Below, piece after piece: positions 43,778 to 51,086 of a stretch of DNA of 64,000 nt. The notes under the pieces were generated by a model, which had not been told where the DNA came from, made no database searches, and worked only from the letters and a program-made list of their open reading frames with translations. Both the position numbers and the translations under genes were made by a program. The number at the start of each line of letters is the position of its first letter. Position 1 is the stretch's first letter. Source of the DNA: Microbacterium allomyrinae (GTDB lineage: Bacteria > Actinomycetota > Actinomycetes > Actinomycetales > Microbacteriaceae); contig NZ_JAGTTN010000001.1 of assembly GCF_020682705.1 (NCBI RefSeq), forward strand, positions 1,054,001 to 1,118,000, in the 5' to 3' direction.

Positions 43778-44382
43778 GCGTGTACATCCCAACTTGCTCG
43801 CAGCACGGAGAGCCCGGCTGCCAGGCGGATCTGGAAGGTCAGGAATGCGACGAGCTGCGACACGGTCACGACGTCGTCTACGCTCCATCCCTCGTCGAGC
43901 AGGACCTGCAGCGCGTCGGCATTCGCTTCGCGAGGCCGGAAGACGAGGAGATGCACATACTCGAAGAGCGCAGCAAGCTCGTCGCCCAAGACCTCGCGGG
44001 CAGCGTGAGGAACGCGAAAGCGCGGGCCCTCGACGGACTGGCCGCTCAGACCGGTCTCGCGGTACACGCCATACGGTCCACTGGTCGTTCCCGCCAGCGC
44101 GACCTCACGGAGCGCGTCGATGACCGCGGGACGGGTCTCGCTTCCGGCAAACGCGGCCTCGTAGTGCGCCGAAAGGAGATTCTCACCGTGAAAGCGGGTC
44201 GCGACCACGGCGAGACCGAAGCGCTCCGCGACAGAGAGGTTGGTCGGGTGCGTGGGCTCGAACACCGCCTCGTAGCTGAGCTGGGCGTTGGCCTTGGTGC
44301 CGGGGCGGGCCTCACGCACGGCGTCGAGACGATCACCCGGCTGCACCCCCAGCGCGTGGTCGAGAATGTCGGGTCGGGACAC
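43774..44382 (-). CDS. CMD-domain protein paired with the AhpD-like protein
   Basis: A 202-residue protein that lacks the C-x-x-C redox motif but has the helical CMD-type fold pattern. It begins MSRPDILDHALGVQPGDRL, and contains LSVAERFGLAVVATRFHG and VDDVVTVSQLVAFLTFQIRLAAGL. It is probably the non-catalytic or divergent partner of the downstream AhpD-like protein, with which it overlaps by 4 nt. The two-gene unit runs towards the peptide-type importer genes on the same strand and may be co-transcribed with them. Confidence 0.75.
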   Translation of the reverse strand: MSRPDILDHALGVQPGDRLDAVREARPGTKANAQLSYEAVFEPTHPTNLSVAERFGLAVVATRFHGENLLSAHYEAAFAGSETRPAVIDALREVALAGTTSGPYGVYRETGLSGQSVEGPRFRVPHAAREVLGDELAALFEYVHLLVFRPREANADALQVLLDEGWSVDDVVTVSQLVAFLTFQIRLAAGLSVLRASWDVHA

Positions 44383-44417
44383 GATTCCTCCGGTCTGTGG
44401 TCGGTCTGAGATGGGGC

Positions 44418-44434
44418 GAACCGCCGGGCGGTTC
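44418..44434. promoter_or_regulatory. 17-bp palindrome upstream of the CMD gene pair
   Basis: GAACCGCC-G-GGCGGTTC is a perfect inverted repeat (8+1+8), 36 bp before the CMD start at 44382. It may be an operator for the CMD pair or a leader hairpin. Confidence 0.45.
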
Positions 44435-44526
44435 TCGAGGCGACAGGTCGGGTCCCGCCGTCACGACTGATGCTGACAGCCGGGGATTACCCCACTGTTA
44501 CGTCTCATCCGCTCACCTCATGAAGA

Positions 44527-44555
44527 GGGATGCGAGAGGTTATGCCTCTCATCCC
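44527..44555. other. Hairpin in the CMD/SDR divergent region
   Basis: GGGAT-GC-GAGAGG pairs with CCTCTC-ATCCC around TTATG, leaving a 2-nt bulge. The loop contains GGTTATGC, shared with the LysR-type sites at 48749 and 49876. It may be a regulatory site or an mRNA structure ahead of the SDR gene. Confidence 0.4.
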
Positions 44556-44601
44556 GGCGCACGCTCCCGCGGTCTGGACGGGTATACCTGTCACATGCCG
44601 A

Positions 44602-44620
44602 GCGCGGGCGTTGCCCGCGC
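44602..44620 (+). other. Stable hairpin in the leader of the SDR gene
   Basis: GCGCGGGC-GTT-GCCCGCGC forms an 8-bp GC-only stem with a 3-nt loop, 40 bp before the SDR ATG. A GGTATACC palindrome lies just before it (44581-44588) and could serve as a -10 element (TATACC). Confidence 0.45.
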
Positions 44621-44660
44621 CCGCAGCATCCTTCCGATCCCCGCACCGAGAGAAGTCCCC

Positions 44661-45383
44661 ATGCCTGACACCACACGTACGTCGCCGCCGCTGTCCAGCG
44701 ATCGCCCCGTCGCGATCGTCGCCGGGGCGACGAGCGGCATGGGGCTCGCGATCGCGCTGGACCTCTCGACAACGCACGATGTCCTCGCCGTCGGCCGCAC
44801 GGCCGCGACCCTTCCCGAACTGCGCGTGCCCGGCATCCGTCCTGTCGCGGCCGACCTCACCGACCCGCAGGCACGCGCGATGATCGCCGCCCAGGCCGAA
44901 CGGGTCGATGTCGTGGTGCATGCCGCCGCGCTCGGACAGGCGCGGGCGATCGATGACACCACTCCCGACGTCTGGCAGGACTACCTCGCCCTCAACCTCG
45001 TCGCGCCCAGCGACCTCACCCGGCTCCTGCTGCCCCAGCTTCGCCTCGCGCGCGGCACGGTCGTCTTCATCGGCTCGGGAGCCAGCACGAAGCCCGTCCC
45101 GGGGAGCGCGGTGTACACCGCGACGAAGCACGCGCTGCGCGGGTTCGCGGATGTGCTGCGAATCGACGAGGCGGCCCACGGCATCCGTGTCGCGACCGTC
45201 GCACCCGGGCAGACCGATACGCCGATGCTGCGCCAGTCGATCAATCGCAGCGGCACCCCGTACGAACCCGAGCGCTACATCACGGTGCAGTCGGTGGCAC
45301 GCGCGGTGCGCTTCGTCGTCGATGCGGGCGAAGACGTCCACCTCACCGACGTCGCCGTCCGCCCGCGAACCGAACTCGGCTGA
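44661..45383 (+). CDS. Short-chain dehydrogenase/reductase (module copy 2)
   Basis: A 240-residue SDR. AGATSGMG is the cofactor motif, the catalytic Ser is in FIGSGAS, and YTATK gives Tyr/Lys. ATG at 44661 follows GAGAGAAG. It shares with the SDR at 34287 the VPGSAVYTATK/VPTTSVYTASK core, the PG-T-TPML stretch and the EPERYI ending, so the two are paralogues. Divergent from the CMD gene pair and convergent with the MalY-like gene, from which a long palindrome separates it. Confidence 0.85.
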   Translation: MPDTTRTSPPLSSDRPVAIVAGATSGMGLAIALDLSTTHDVLAVGRTAATLPELRVPGIRPVAADLTDPQARAMIAAQAERVDVVVHAAALGQARAIDDTTPDVWQDYLALNLVAPSDLTRLLLPQLRLARGTVVFIGSGASTKPVPGSAVYTATKHALRGFADVLRIDEAAHGIRVATVAPGQTDTPMLRQSINRSGTPYEPERYITVQSVARAVRFVVDAGEDVHLTDVAVRPRTELG

Positions 45384-45403
45384 CGGGCCGCGGTCTCGGG
45401 AAG

Positions 45404-45434
45404 CGCTGGCGGAGCGCTCAGCGCTCCGCCAGCG
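45404..45434. terminator. 31-bp perfect palindrome between convergent SDR and MalY-like genes
   Basis: CGCTGGCGGAGCGCT and its exact inverted copy flank a single C. The right arm encodes the last residues and stop of the minus-strand aminotransferase gene. It is a bidirectional terminator candidate, or a cruciform-forming site, although there is almost no loop and no U-run. Confidence 0.65.
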
Positions 45435-46686
45435 GCCGCGACGCCAGCGCACGCCCGAGCGACTCGACCGCGCGCGTCAGGAGTTCGGGCGCCATCGCGA
45501 AGTTGAATCGCACCCACTTCTCATATCCGACGCCGGAGTCCGCGCCCTCCGACGTCACGACGCGTGCGTGCTGCGCGAGGTACTCGGCCGGCCGCGACGG
45601 CAGGTCGTAGGCGCTGAGGTCGATCCAGGCGAGGTAGGTCGCCTCCGGCTCGTGGTAGCGCGCGTGCGGGGCGTGCACGCGCAGGAGCTCGGTCAGCAGA
45701 CGTCGGTTGCGGTCGAAGCGCTGGATCGTCTCATCGAGCCACTCCGCGCTGTCGCGATACGCCGCGATCGCACCGATGGCGCCGAGAATGCTCCCGTTCT
45801 GCGACGGGACGATGTCGCGTTCCACCCATAGCTGCTGGTCCGCGTCGGACGTCAGGATCAGCTGCGCCGCCTTCAGCCCCGGGATGTTCCATCCCTTCGA
45901 CGTCGCCGTCGCCGTGACGGTGTGCTGCGCGGCGATCTCGGATGTCGACGCGTAGGGGATGTGATGGGCGCCGGCATAGACGACGGGCGCGTGGATCTCG
46001 TCGGAGAAGACGCGGGAGCCCGTCCGATCGACCACCTCGGCGAGCAGCACCATCTCGGCCTCCCGCATCACCTGTCCGAGCGGATTGTGCGGATTGCACA
46101 GCACCAGGACGCCGCCTCCCGACAGCGCGCGCTCGATCCCGTCGAGATCGAGCTGCCACCGGCCGTCCGCCTGGACGGAGGGCACCTCGATGACCGCGCG
46201 GCCCAGCTTGCGCGGCGTCGACAGGAAGGGTGCATAGCACGGGGTGGGAACGACCACCGGCTGACCGGGAGCCGCGAAGTTGCGCAGCATCACGCGCAGG
46301 CCCTCCACGACATCGGCGACCAGATGCACGCGTTCCACCGGCACATCCCATGCGAATCGCCGCTTCAGGAAGGCCGCGCACTCGCGCTCCGCCTCGGCCG
46401 CGGTGTGCTGCGGCAGGTAGGTCAGGAACCCCGCATCGACGGCGTCGTGCAGCGCCCGCGTCACGGCGGGGGCCGTGCCGAAATCGGACTCGGCGATCCA
46501 GGCGCCCACGTGGTCCGGGGCGACCTCCCACTTTCGCGTGGTCCAGCGGTGATCGTGGCGCGAGGTGGGAGACCCGACGGACGCGGTGAGCGCTGCGCTC
46601 CCGGTGCGCAGGAGCATCCCCTGATCGGTGGCGTTCACGATCTGGGCCGTCGCGGCGTGCGTGCTCAGCGGCGTGTACTCAGACAT
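45418..46686 (-). CDS. MalY/PatB-type PLP aminotransferase (putative C-S lyase)
   Basis: A 422-residue fold-type I PLP enzyme. ATATSKGWNIPGLK contains the Schiff-base Lys264; NPHNPLGQV, FSDEIHAPVVY (Asp229) and the end VRFNFA complete the class I/II pattern of MalY/PatB. Family members cleave C-S bonds of cystathionine or cysteine conjugates or act as aminotransferases. The ~30 extra N-terminal residues are unremarkable. It overlaps the upstream FAD/NAD(P) gene by 8 nt, so the two are translationally linked. Confidence 0.87.
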   Translation of the reverse strand: MSEYTPLSTHAATAQIVNATDQGMLLRTGSAALTASVGSPTSRHDHRWTTRKWEVAPDHVGAWIAESDFGTAPAVTRALHDAVDAGFLTYLPQHTAAEAERECAAFLKRRFAWDVPVERVHLVADVVEGLRVMLRNFAAPGQPVVVPTPCYAPFLSTPRKLGRAVIEVPSVQADGRWQLDLDGIERALSGGGVLVLCNPHNPLGQVMREAEMVLLAEVVDRTGSRVFSDEIHAPVVYAGAHHIPYASTSEIAAQHTVTATATSKGWNIPGLKAAQLILTSDADQQLWVERDIVPSQNGSILGAIGAIAAYRDSAEWLDETIQRFDRNRRLLTELLRVHAPHARYHEPEATYLAWIDLSAYDLPSRPAEYLAQHARVVTSEGADSGVGYEKWVRFNFAMAPELLTRAVESLGRALASRPLAER

Positions 46687-48697
46687 GGCTCACTGCACTC
46701 TCAGACGGCTGGCGCCGCGCGCTGACGCTCGATCGACGAAGCGTGTCGAGGGCGGCACGGGCGACGCCGTCGGCCTCCTGCAGGAAAGTCGCATCGGCGC
46801 GCGGCATCGGGCTGATGATCGTGTCGCCGCGGTTGTCGCTCACCGGGATGCCCACCAGCTGGATGCAGTCGACGGCGGTACCCGACGCATCGATCACGCG
46901 ACTCGTGCCTCGCTCGATGTCGACGCCCATGCCGGGGGTCGGCTCACCGGCCACCGAGACACGATGGTGCGAGCGGATCACGCCGTCGTCGCGCAGACCC
47001 CGGATGACCGGATCGGCGCTGCGGGCGACGTCGTGCATGTGCATCCACGCGTCGATCAGAGCGTGCGCCCGCACTTCGGACCCTTCCACGTTCGCAGATG
47101 CCGACACGAACTCACCGGAACGCAGATCGACCTCCAGCGAGGCGGACGGACCGATGAAGTGAACGATGCCCGCCTCGGTCAATGCGAGCAGCTGCGCGCT
47201 TCGGAACGCGGGAGGTCCGCTGCCGACCATTCCTCCGAATGCCATGAAATCGCGATGCGCACGGCCGAGGTAGCTGTCGGCCGTCGTTCCGTCGAACGCG
47301 AGGAGCTTCGAGACGGCCTTGCGGGCGGAGCCGAAGACCCACAACGCCGCCTTGAGCGGACTCCGCTCCCCGCGCGCGGATTCGTGCAGGTCGCGCCGGA
47401 GGTAGTCCGCGACCCACGCGTCGAAGTGCTCGGGCGAGTCGTGGAAGCCTCCGACGGGGTTCATCGCGGCTGCCAGATCGAAGCGATGTTCGGGCGCCGG
47501 CACGAGCGAGCGCAGCCGCGCGTCGATGCCGGCCAGATCCTCGCACTCGTCCAGCGCCGCCGAGAGCTCGTCCAGCGATACGTCGAACACCTCGGGTGAC
47601 TGCGCGTGGAGGCAGCGGTACCAGGCCTCGTGAGCGTCGAGCACGATCGGGCGCCACAACTGACGCTCGAAATCGACAGGCGCGGTGTCGCCGGCGGCCG
47701 CACGATCCGCGACGAACGCGTCGAGGCGCGGCATCCGAGCCTGCGGCGGCAGTCCGCCATAGAGCGACTTGGCTCGAAACGGCACACCCCGGCGCGAGGT
47801 GACGTGCAGGATGGGCTCGGATCCCGAGGGGTGGTAGCGGAGCCCGTCCTCGACGCTCTCGAAGCGGCCGCCCCGCCCGACGGTCAGCAGCGCCATCGTG
47901 TCGAAGAAGCCCATGCCCATTCCGCGTACGATCGCGTGCCGGCCCGCCGGCACCGCCGACAGAACCTGATCCACCGGGCTGTCCGCGCGCACCCAGGCGA
48001 AACGACTGTCGCCCTCGATGAGGCGCGAGATCGCCGCATCCGTCTCGGTGTCCTGGCGTGCGAGCCATCCCGGCGACAGCACCACGTCGTCGACGGACAG
48101 TGTGCGGCCGTCGCTGAGATCGACCTGCGGCGCTCCATCGACGAGGCGGACACCCGTCGCCCGGGCGCGATGGAACCGGACCGACACGTTCGGAGGAAGC
48201 CGGGTGAGGGCGTGCGCGAGCACCCACGTCGAGTAGGCACCGTACAGCGCGCGACTCGGATGGCTCTCAGGACGCACGCGCACCAGCTCGTCGACGAGCG
48301 CGGGACGCTCGTGAAGGACCTGCGGGAGGTCCGCTGCCTGGAAGACGGCCCGCCGCACGGCGGCCACCTTTTCCGCATCCTCGCTGCGTTCGCCGCGCAG
48401 CGCATGGGCGGCCAGCACGCACCACTCGTAGAGGTCGGGCCCCTCGTGAACAGGCCCGGCCATCGTGACGTACGGGTCGGTGAAGAGGGTGACAGCACCG
48501 GCGAGTGTGTTCATGCACAGTTCGAGCGTCTGATCGGTTCGCCAGACCCGGCCGGCTCCGAATTCGGAGTCGTCGACGAGGTGCAGCGTCCATTCCACGC
48601 CGCCATCCAGCGACGCGTTCGCTCCGAGTCGCTCGACGATGGAGGTTCCACGCGGACCGACGCCGACGAGGCAGATGGCAGACGTTGGGTATGGCAT
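46679..48697 (-). CDS. FAD/NAD(P)-binding protein, ~670 residues (module copy 2)
   Basis: A 672-residue paralogue of the protein at 35201-37213. ICLVGVGPRGTSIVERL is the dinucleotide motif; ELCMNTLAGAVTLFTD, IVRGMGMGFFDTMALLTVGRGG, SRRGVPFRAKSLYGG and GMVGSGPPAFRSAQLLAL match the other copy block by block. It ends normally (SESAVSHV) without repeat-derived residues. Divergent from the LysR gene and followed by the MalY-like gene, so the operon could oxidise a substrate before or after C-S cleavage. The reaction is unknown. Confidence 0.8.
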   Translation of the reverse strand: MPYPTSAICLVGVGPRGTSIVERLGANASLDGGVEWTLHLVDDSEFGAGRVWRTDQTLELCMNTLAGAVTLFTDPYVTMAGPVHEGPDLYEWCVLAAHALRGERSEDAEKVAAVRRAVFQAADLPQVLHERPALVDELVRVRPESHPSRALYGAYSTWVLAHALTRLPPNVSVRFHRARATGVRLVDGAPQVDLSDGRTLSVDDVVLSPGWLARQDTETDAAISRLIEGDSRFAWVRADSPVDQVLSAVPAGRHAIVRGMGMGFFDTMALLTVGRGGRFESVEDGLRYHPSGSEPILHVTSRRGVPFRAKSLYGGLPPQARMPRLDAFVADRAAAGDTAPVDFERQLWRPIVLDAHEAWYRCLHAQSPEVFDVSLDELSAALDECEDLAGIDARLRSLVPAPEHRFDLAAAMNPVGGFHDSPEHFDAWVADYLRRDLHESARGERSPLKAALWVFGSARKAVSKLLAFDGTTADSYLGRAHRDFMAFGGMVGSGPPAFRSAQLLALTEAGIVHFIGPSASLEVDLRSGEFVSASANVEGSEVRAHALIDAWMHMHDVARSADPVIRGLRDDGVIRSHHRVSVAGEPTPGMGVDIERGTSRVIDASGTAVDCIQLVGIPVSDNRGDTIISPMPRADATFLQEADGVARAALDTLRRSSVSARRQPSESAVSHV

Positions 48698-48748
48698 TTC
48701 ATGTTTCTACCGCGGCCACCGCCCGCCGCTGGCATCGCATCAACCCCC

Positions 48749-48765
48749 GTTATGCACGGGATAAC
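48749..48765. promoter_or_regulatory. LysR-type binding site between divergent FAD/NAD(P) and lysR genes
   Basis: GTTAT-N7-ATAAC is an interrupted dyad containing the T-N11-A core of LysR boxes. It lies 52 bp from the FAD/NAD(P) start and 81 bp from the LysR start. A close relative occurs inverted at 49876. Confidence 0.6.
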
Positions 48766-48845
48766 CGCAGCCGCTCGAGTGCCGAACCGCGGGCGAGGTT
48801 CGTAGACTGAACGCATCTACGTGGCAGCGAGCGGGAGGTCAGGCG

Positions 48846-49829
48846 ATGAGCGAGCTCCCCTCGCCCGCGAGCGGGCCCGCACCGGGACCCGACCTCAACA
48901 TCGACGTTCAGACGCTGCGGATCGTGAAGGCCATCCACGAGTCCGGGTCGATCACGGGCGCCGCCAAAGCCCTGGGAACGACGCAGCCGGCGATCAGCCA
49001 GTACCTGCAGCGCGCCGAACGGCGACTGGCGATCTCACTCATCGTCCACCGCGGCAGGACGATCGAGCTCACCGAGGCGGGGCAGGTGCTCAGCCAGCAC
49101 GCTCAGGGCGTCCTCGACGCGCTGGCGGTGGCGGGGAGCGAGCTGGCGGGCCTGGCGAGCCTGCGCTCAGGGCGCATCCGCATCGCCGGGTTCCCCTCCG
49201 TATCGGCGACGATCGTGCCTCACCTGATCGCGCGGATTCAGGACCGTCACCAAGGGCTGAGCGTCAACTACACCGAGGCGGAGCCGCCCGAGGCGACCGA
49301 GATGGTCGTATCGGGGCAGTGCGACCTGGCATTCGTCTTCAGCTATCAAGGAGAGGCGAACGGGGCCCACCACCCCGACGCGATGGCGGGCCTCACTCTG
49401 ATCCCGCTCTTCATCGACCCCCTCTTCCTTCTGGTCCCGGCCGATCACCCTCTGGCGGCCGAAGAGAGCATCGACGTCGACACGCTCGAGGACGATCAGT
49501 GGATCGCCGGATGCCCGCGGTGCCGCACCCACCTGCTTCGCCTCTGCGAGGAGTACGGCTACGCTCCCGAGATCACGTACGAGACCGACAACTTCGCCGC
49601 CACCGTCGGGATGGTGGACGCCGGGCTCGGGATCTCGCTCATCCCGCGGCTGGCGCTCGGCACCGCGGCGCTTCCGTCGGGCGTCGCCGTGAAGAAGCTC
49701 AGCACCGACGCGAGCCGATTGATCAGCATCCTCGTCCCGACCGAGAAGCACGATCTGCCGGCCATCGCTGCCGCCGTCTCCACCATCCGCGCCATCGACG
49801 GCACGCGCTGGCGTCTCCGGCAGGCGTAG
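48846..49829 (+). CDS. LysR-family transcriptional regulator
   Basis: A 327-residue LysR protein. The N-terminal winged helix-turn-helix (about 15-75: LRIVKAIHESGSITGAAKALGTTQPAISQYLQRAERRL) is followed by a two-lobed effector domain with IRIAGFPSVSATIVPHLIARI and the late LGISLIPRLAL. ATG at 48846 follows GGGAGG. Divergent from the FAD/NAD(P)-MalY operon and upstream of the DUF3500-HupE pair; related T-N11-A sites occur in front of both, so it probably governs both units. Confidence 0.9.
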   Translation: MSELPSPASGPAPGPDLNIDVQTLRIVKAIHESGSITGAAKALGTTQPAISQYLQRAERRLAISLIVHRGRTIELTEAGQVLSQHAQGVLDALAVAGSELAGLASLRSGRIRIAGFPSVSATIVPHLIARIQDRHQGLSVNYTEAEPPEATEMVVSGQCDLAFVFSYQGEANGAHHPDAMAGLTLIPLFIDPLFLLVPADHPLAAEESIDVDTLEDDQWIAGCPRCRTHLLRLCEEYGYAPEITYETDNFAATVGMVDAGLGISLIPRLALGTAALPSGVAVKKLSTDASRLISILVPTEKHDLPAIAAAVSTIRAIDGTRWRLRQA

Positions 49830-49875
49830 CGCAGGCTCCGGGCGCCGCGGCTCGCCGATGCCGACCCGACGGGTC

Positions 49876-49890
49876 ATATCCGATGCATAA
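49876..49890. promoter_or_regulatory. LysR-type site upstream of the DUF3500 gene
   Basis: Read on the minus strand it is TTATGCATCGGATAT, matching TTATGCACGGGATAA at 48750-48764 in 12 of 15 positions. It lies 45 bp before the DUF3500 start. Confidence 0.55.
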
Positions 49891-49934
49891 GCGACGCCGT
49901 GTTCTCGCATCGACAGGCTGCCTAAGTTCGCCCT

Positions 49935-51086
49935 ATGAACACGATCCGATCCGGCACTCTGCGCCGCAAGCGCAGGACCCTCACCTGGCTCGGTGCGTCG
50001 AGCGTCCTCGCGCTCAGCATCACGCTCGCCAGCTGCGCCGGCACCCCGACCACCACCGCGACAGAAGAGCCTGCCGCGTCGTCATCCACCTCCACATCCA
50101 CGACCGGCTCCAGTAGCGAGGTCGTCGCTCTCGCAGAAGCGTTCGCCGCAACGCTGTCCGACGATCAGAAGGCGTCGCTGTACCAGGACTACTCGCTGGA
50201 GAACGCCGAGAACTGGTCGAACTTCCCGAATGCACTGCTGGCCGGCGGCGGCCCCGGCGCGCAGAGCAGCGGCGGCGGCCGTGTCGGCCTGCAGACCGAT
50301 TCCCTCACCGACGAGCAGTGGACGGCGTTGGAAGCGCTGCTGAGCGCGGTGACCGGCTCCGCCGAGAACGAAGGCTTCGACGAGATCATGCAGCATCTCG
50401 CCGCGGACGACTACCTCGCCGACAACGGCGGCGGGTCCGACTACGGCACCGGGAACTTCTTCATCGCCTTCCTCGGCACCCCCTCCGACTCCGGCACCTG
50501 GGAACTCCAGTTCGGCGGCCACCACCTCGCCCTGGCGAACACGTACGTCGACGGCGCTCTCGCCGGAGCGACTCCGTCGTTCCGCGGCATCGAGCCCTTC
50601 GAGACGGTCGAGCAGGACGGCACGACCGTCCAGGCCGAGCAGCAGGAGCAGGAGGCGTTCGCGGCGCTGCTCGCGTCGTTGACCACCGAACAGCTCGCGA
50701 CGGCGGAGCTCTCCGAATCGTTCAACGACATCCTTCTCGGACCGGGCAACGACTGGGCGTTCCCCACCACGTCCGAAGGCATCAAGGGCTCGGACCTGAC
50801 CGACGAGCAGAAGGCGCTCGTCCTCGCGGCGATTGCGACCTACGTCGGTGATGTCGACGATGCGGATGCCGCTGCCATCCTCGCCGAGTACGAGAGCGAA
50901 CTCGACGAGACGTACATCTCCTTCAGCGGCTCGACATCGATGGCTGAGGAGGGCGACTACATCCGCATCGACGGTCCCTCCGTCTGGATCGAGTCCTCGA
51001 TGCAGCACGGCATCGTCCTTTCCGGCGCGCACCCGCACTCGGTGTGGCGCGACAAGCAGAACGACTACGGCGGCACGACCTCCTGA
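49935..51086 (+). CDS. DUF3500 domain lipoprotein
   Basis: A 383-residue exported protein. The signal peptide ends in lipobox LASC (Cys34), followed by a Ser/Thr-rich linker. The DUF3500 domain has GGHHLALANTYVDG, ATPSFRGIEPFETV and HPHSVWRDKQNDYGG, rich in His residues that could bind metal. Its function is not established. It overlaps the HupE/UreJ-like gene by one base (TGATG), and the pair could handle a metal or a small ligand at the membrane. Confidence 0.85.
   Translation: MNTIRSGTLRRKRRTLTWLGASSVLALSITLASCAGTPTTTATEEPAASSSTSTSTTGSSSEVVALAEAFAATLSDDQKASLYQDYSLENAENWSNFPNALLAGGGPGAQSSGGGRVGLQTDSLTDEQWTALEALLSAVTGSAENEGFDEIMQHLAADDYLADNGGGSDYGTGNFFIAFLGTPSDSGTWELQFGGHHLALANTYVDGALAGATPSFRGIEPFETVEQDGTTVQAEQQEQEAFAALLASLTTEQLATAELSESFNDILLGPGNDWAFPTTSEGIKGSDLTDEQKALVLAAIATYVGDVDDADAAAILAEYESELDETYISFSGSTSMAEEGDYIRIDGPSVWIESSMQHGIVLSGAHPHSVWRDKQNDYGGTTS

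Noticed and set aside
44588-44615. TGTCACA upstream of the second SDR as an ECF41 promoter
   Set aside because: The sequence 16 nt downstream reads TGCC, which does not fit; a hairpin occupies the area.
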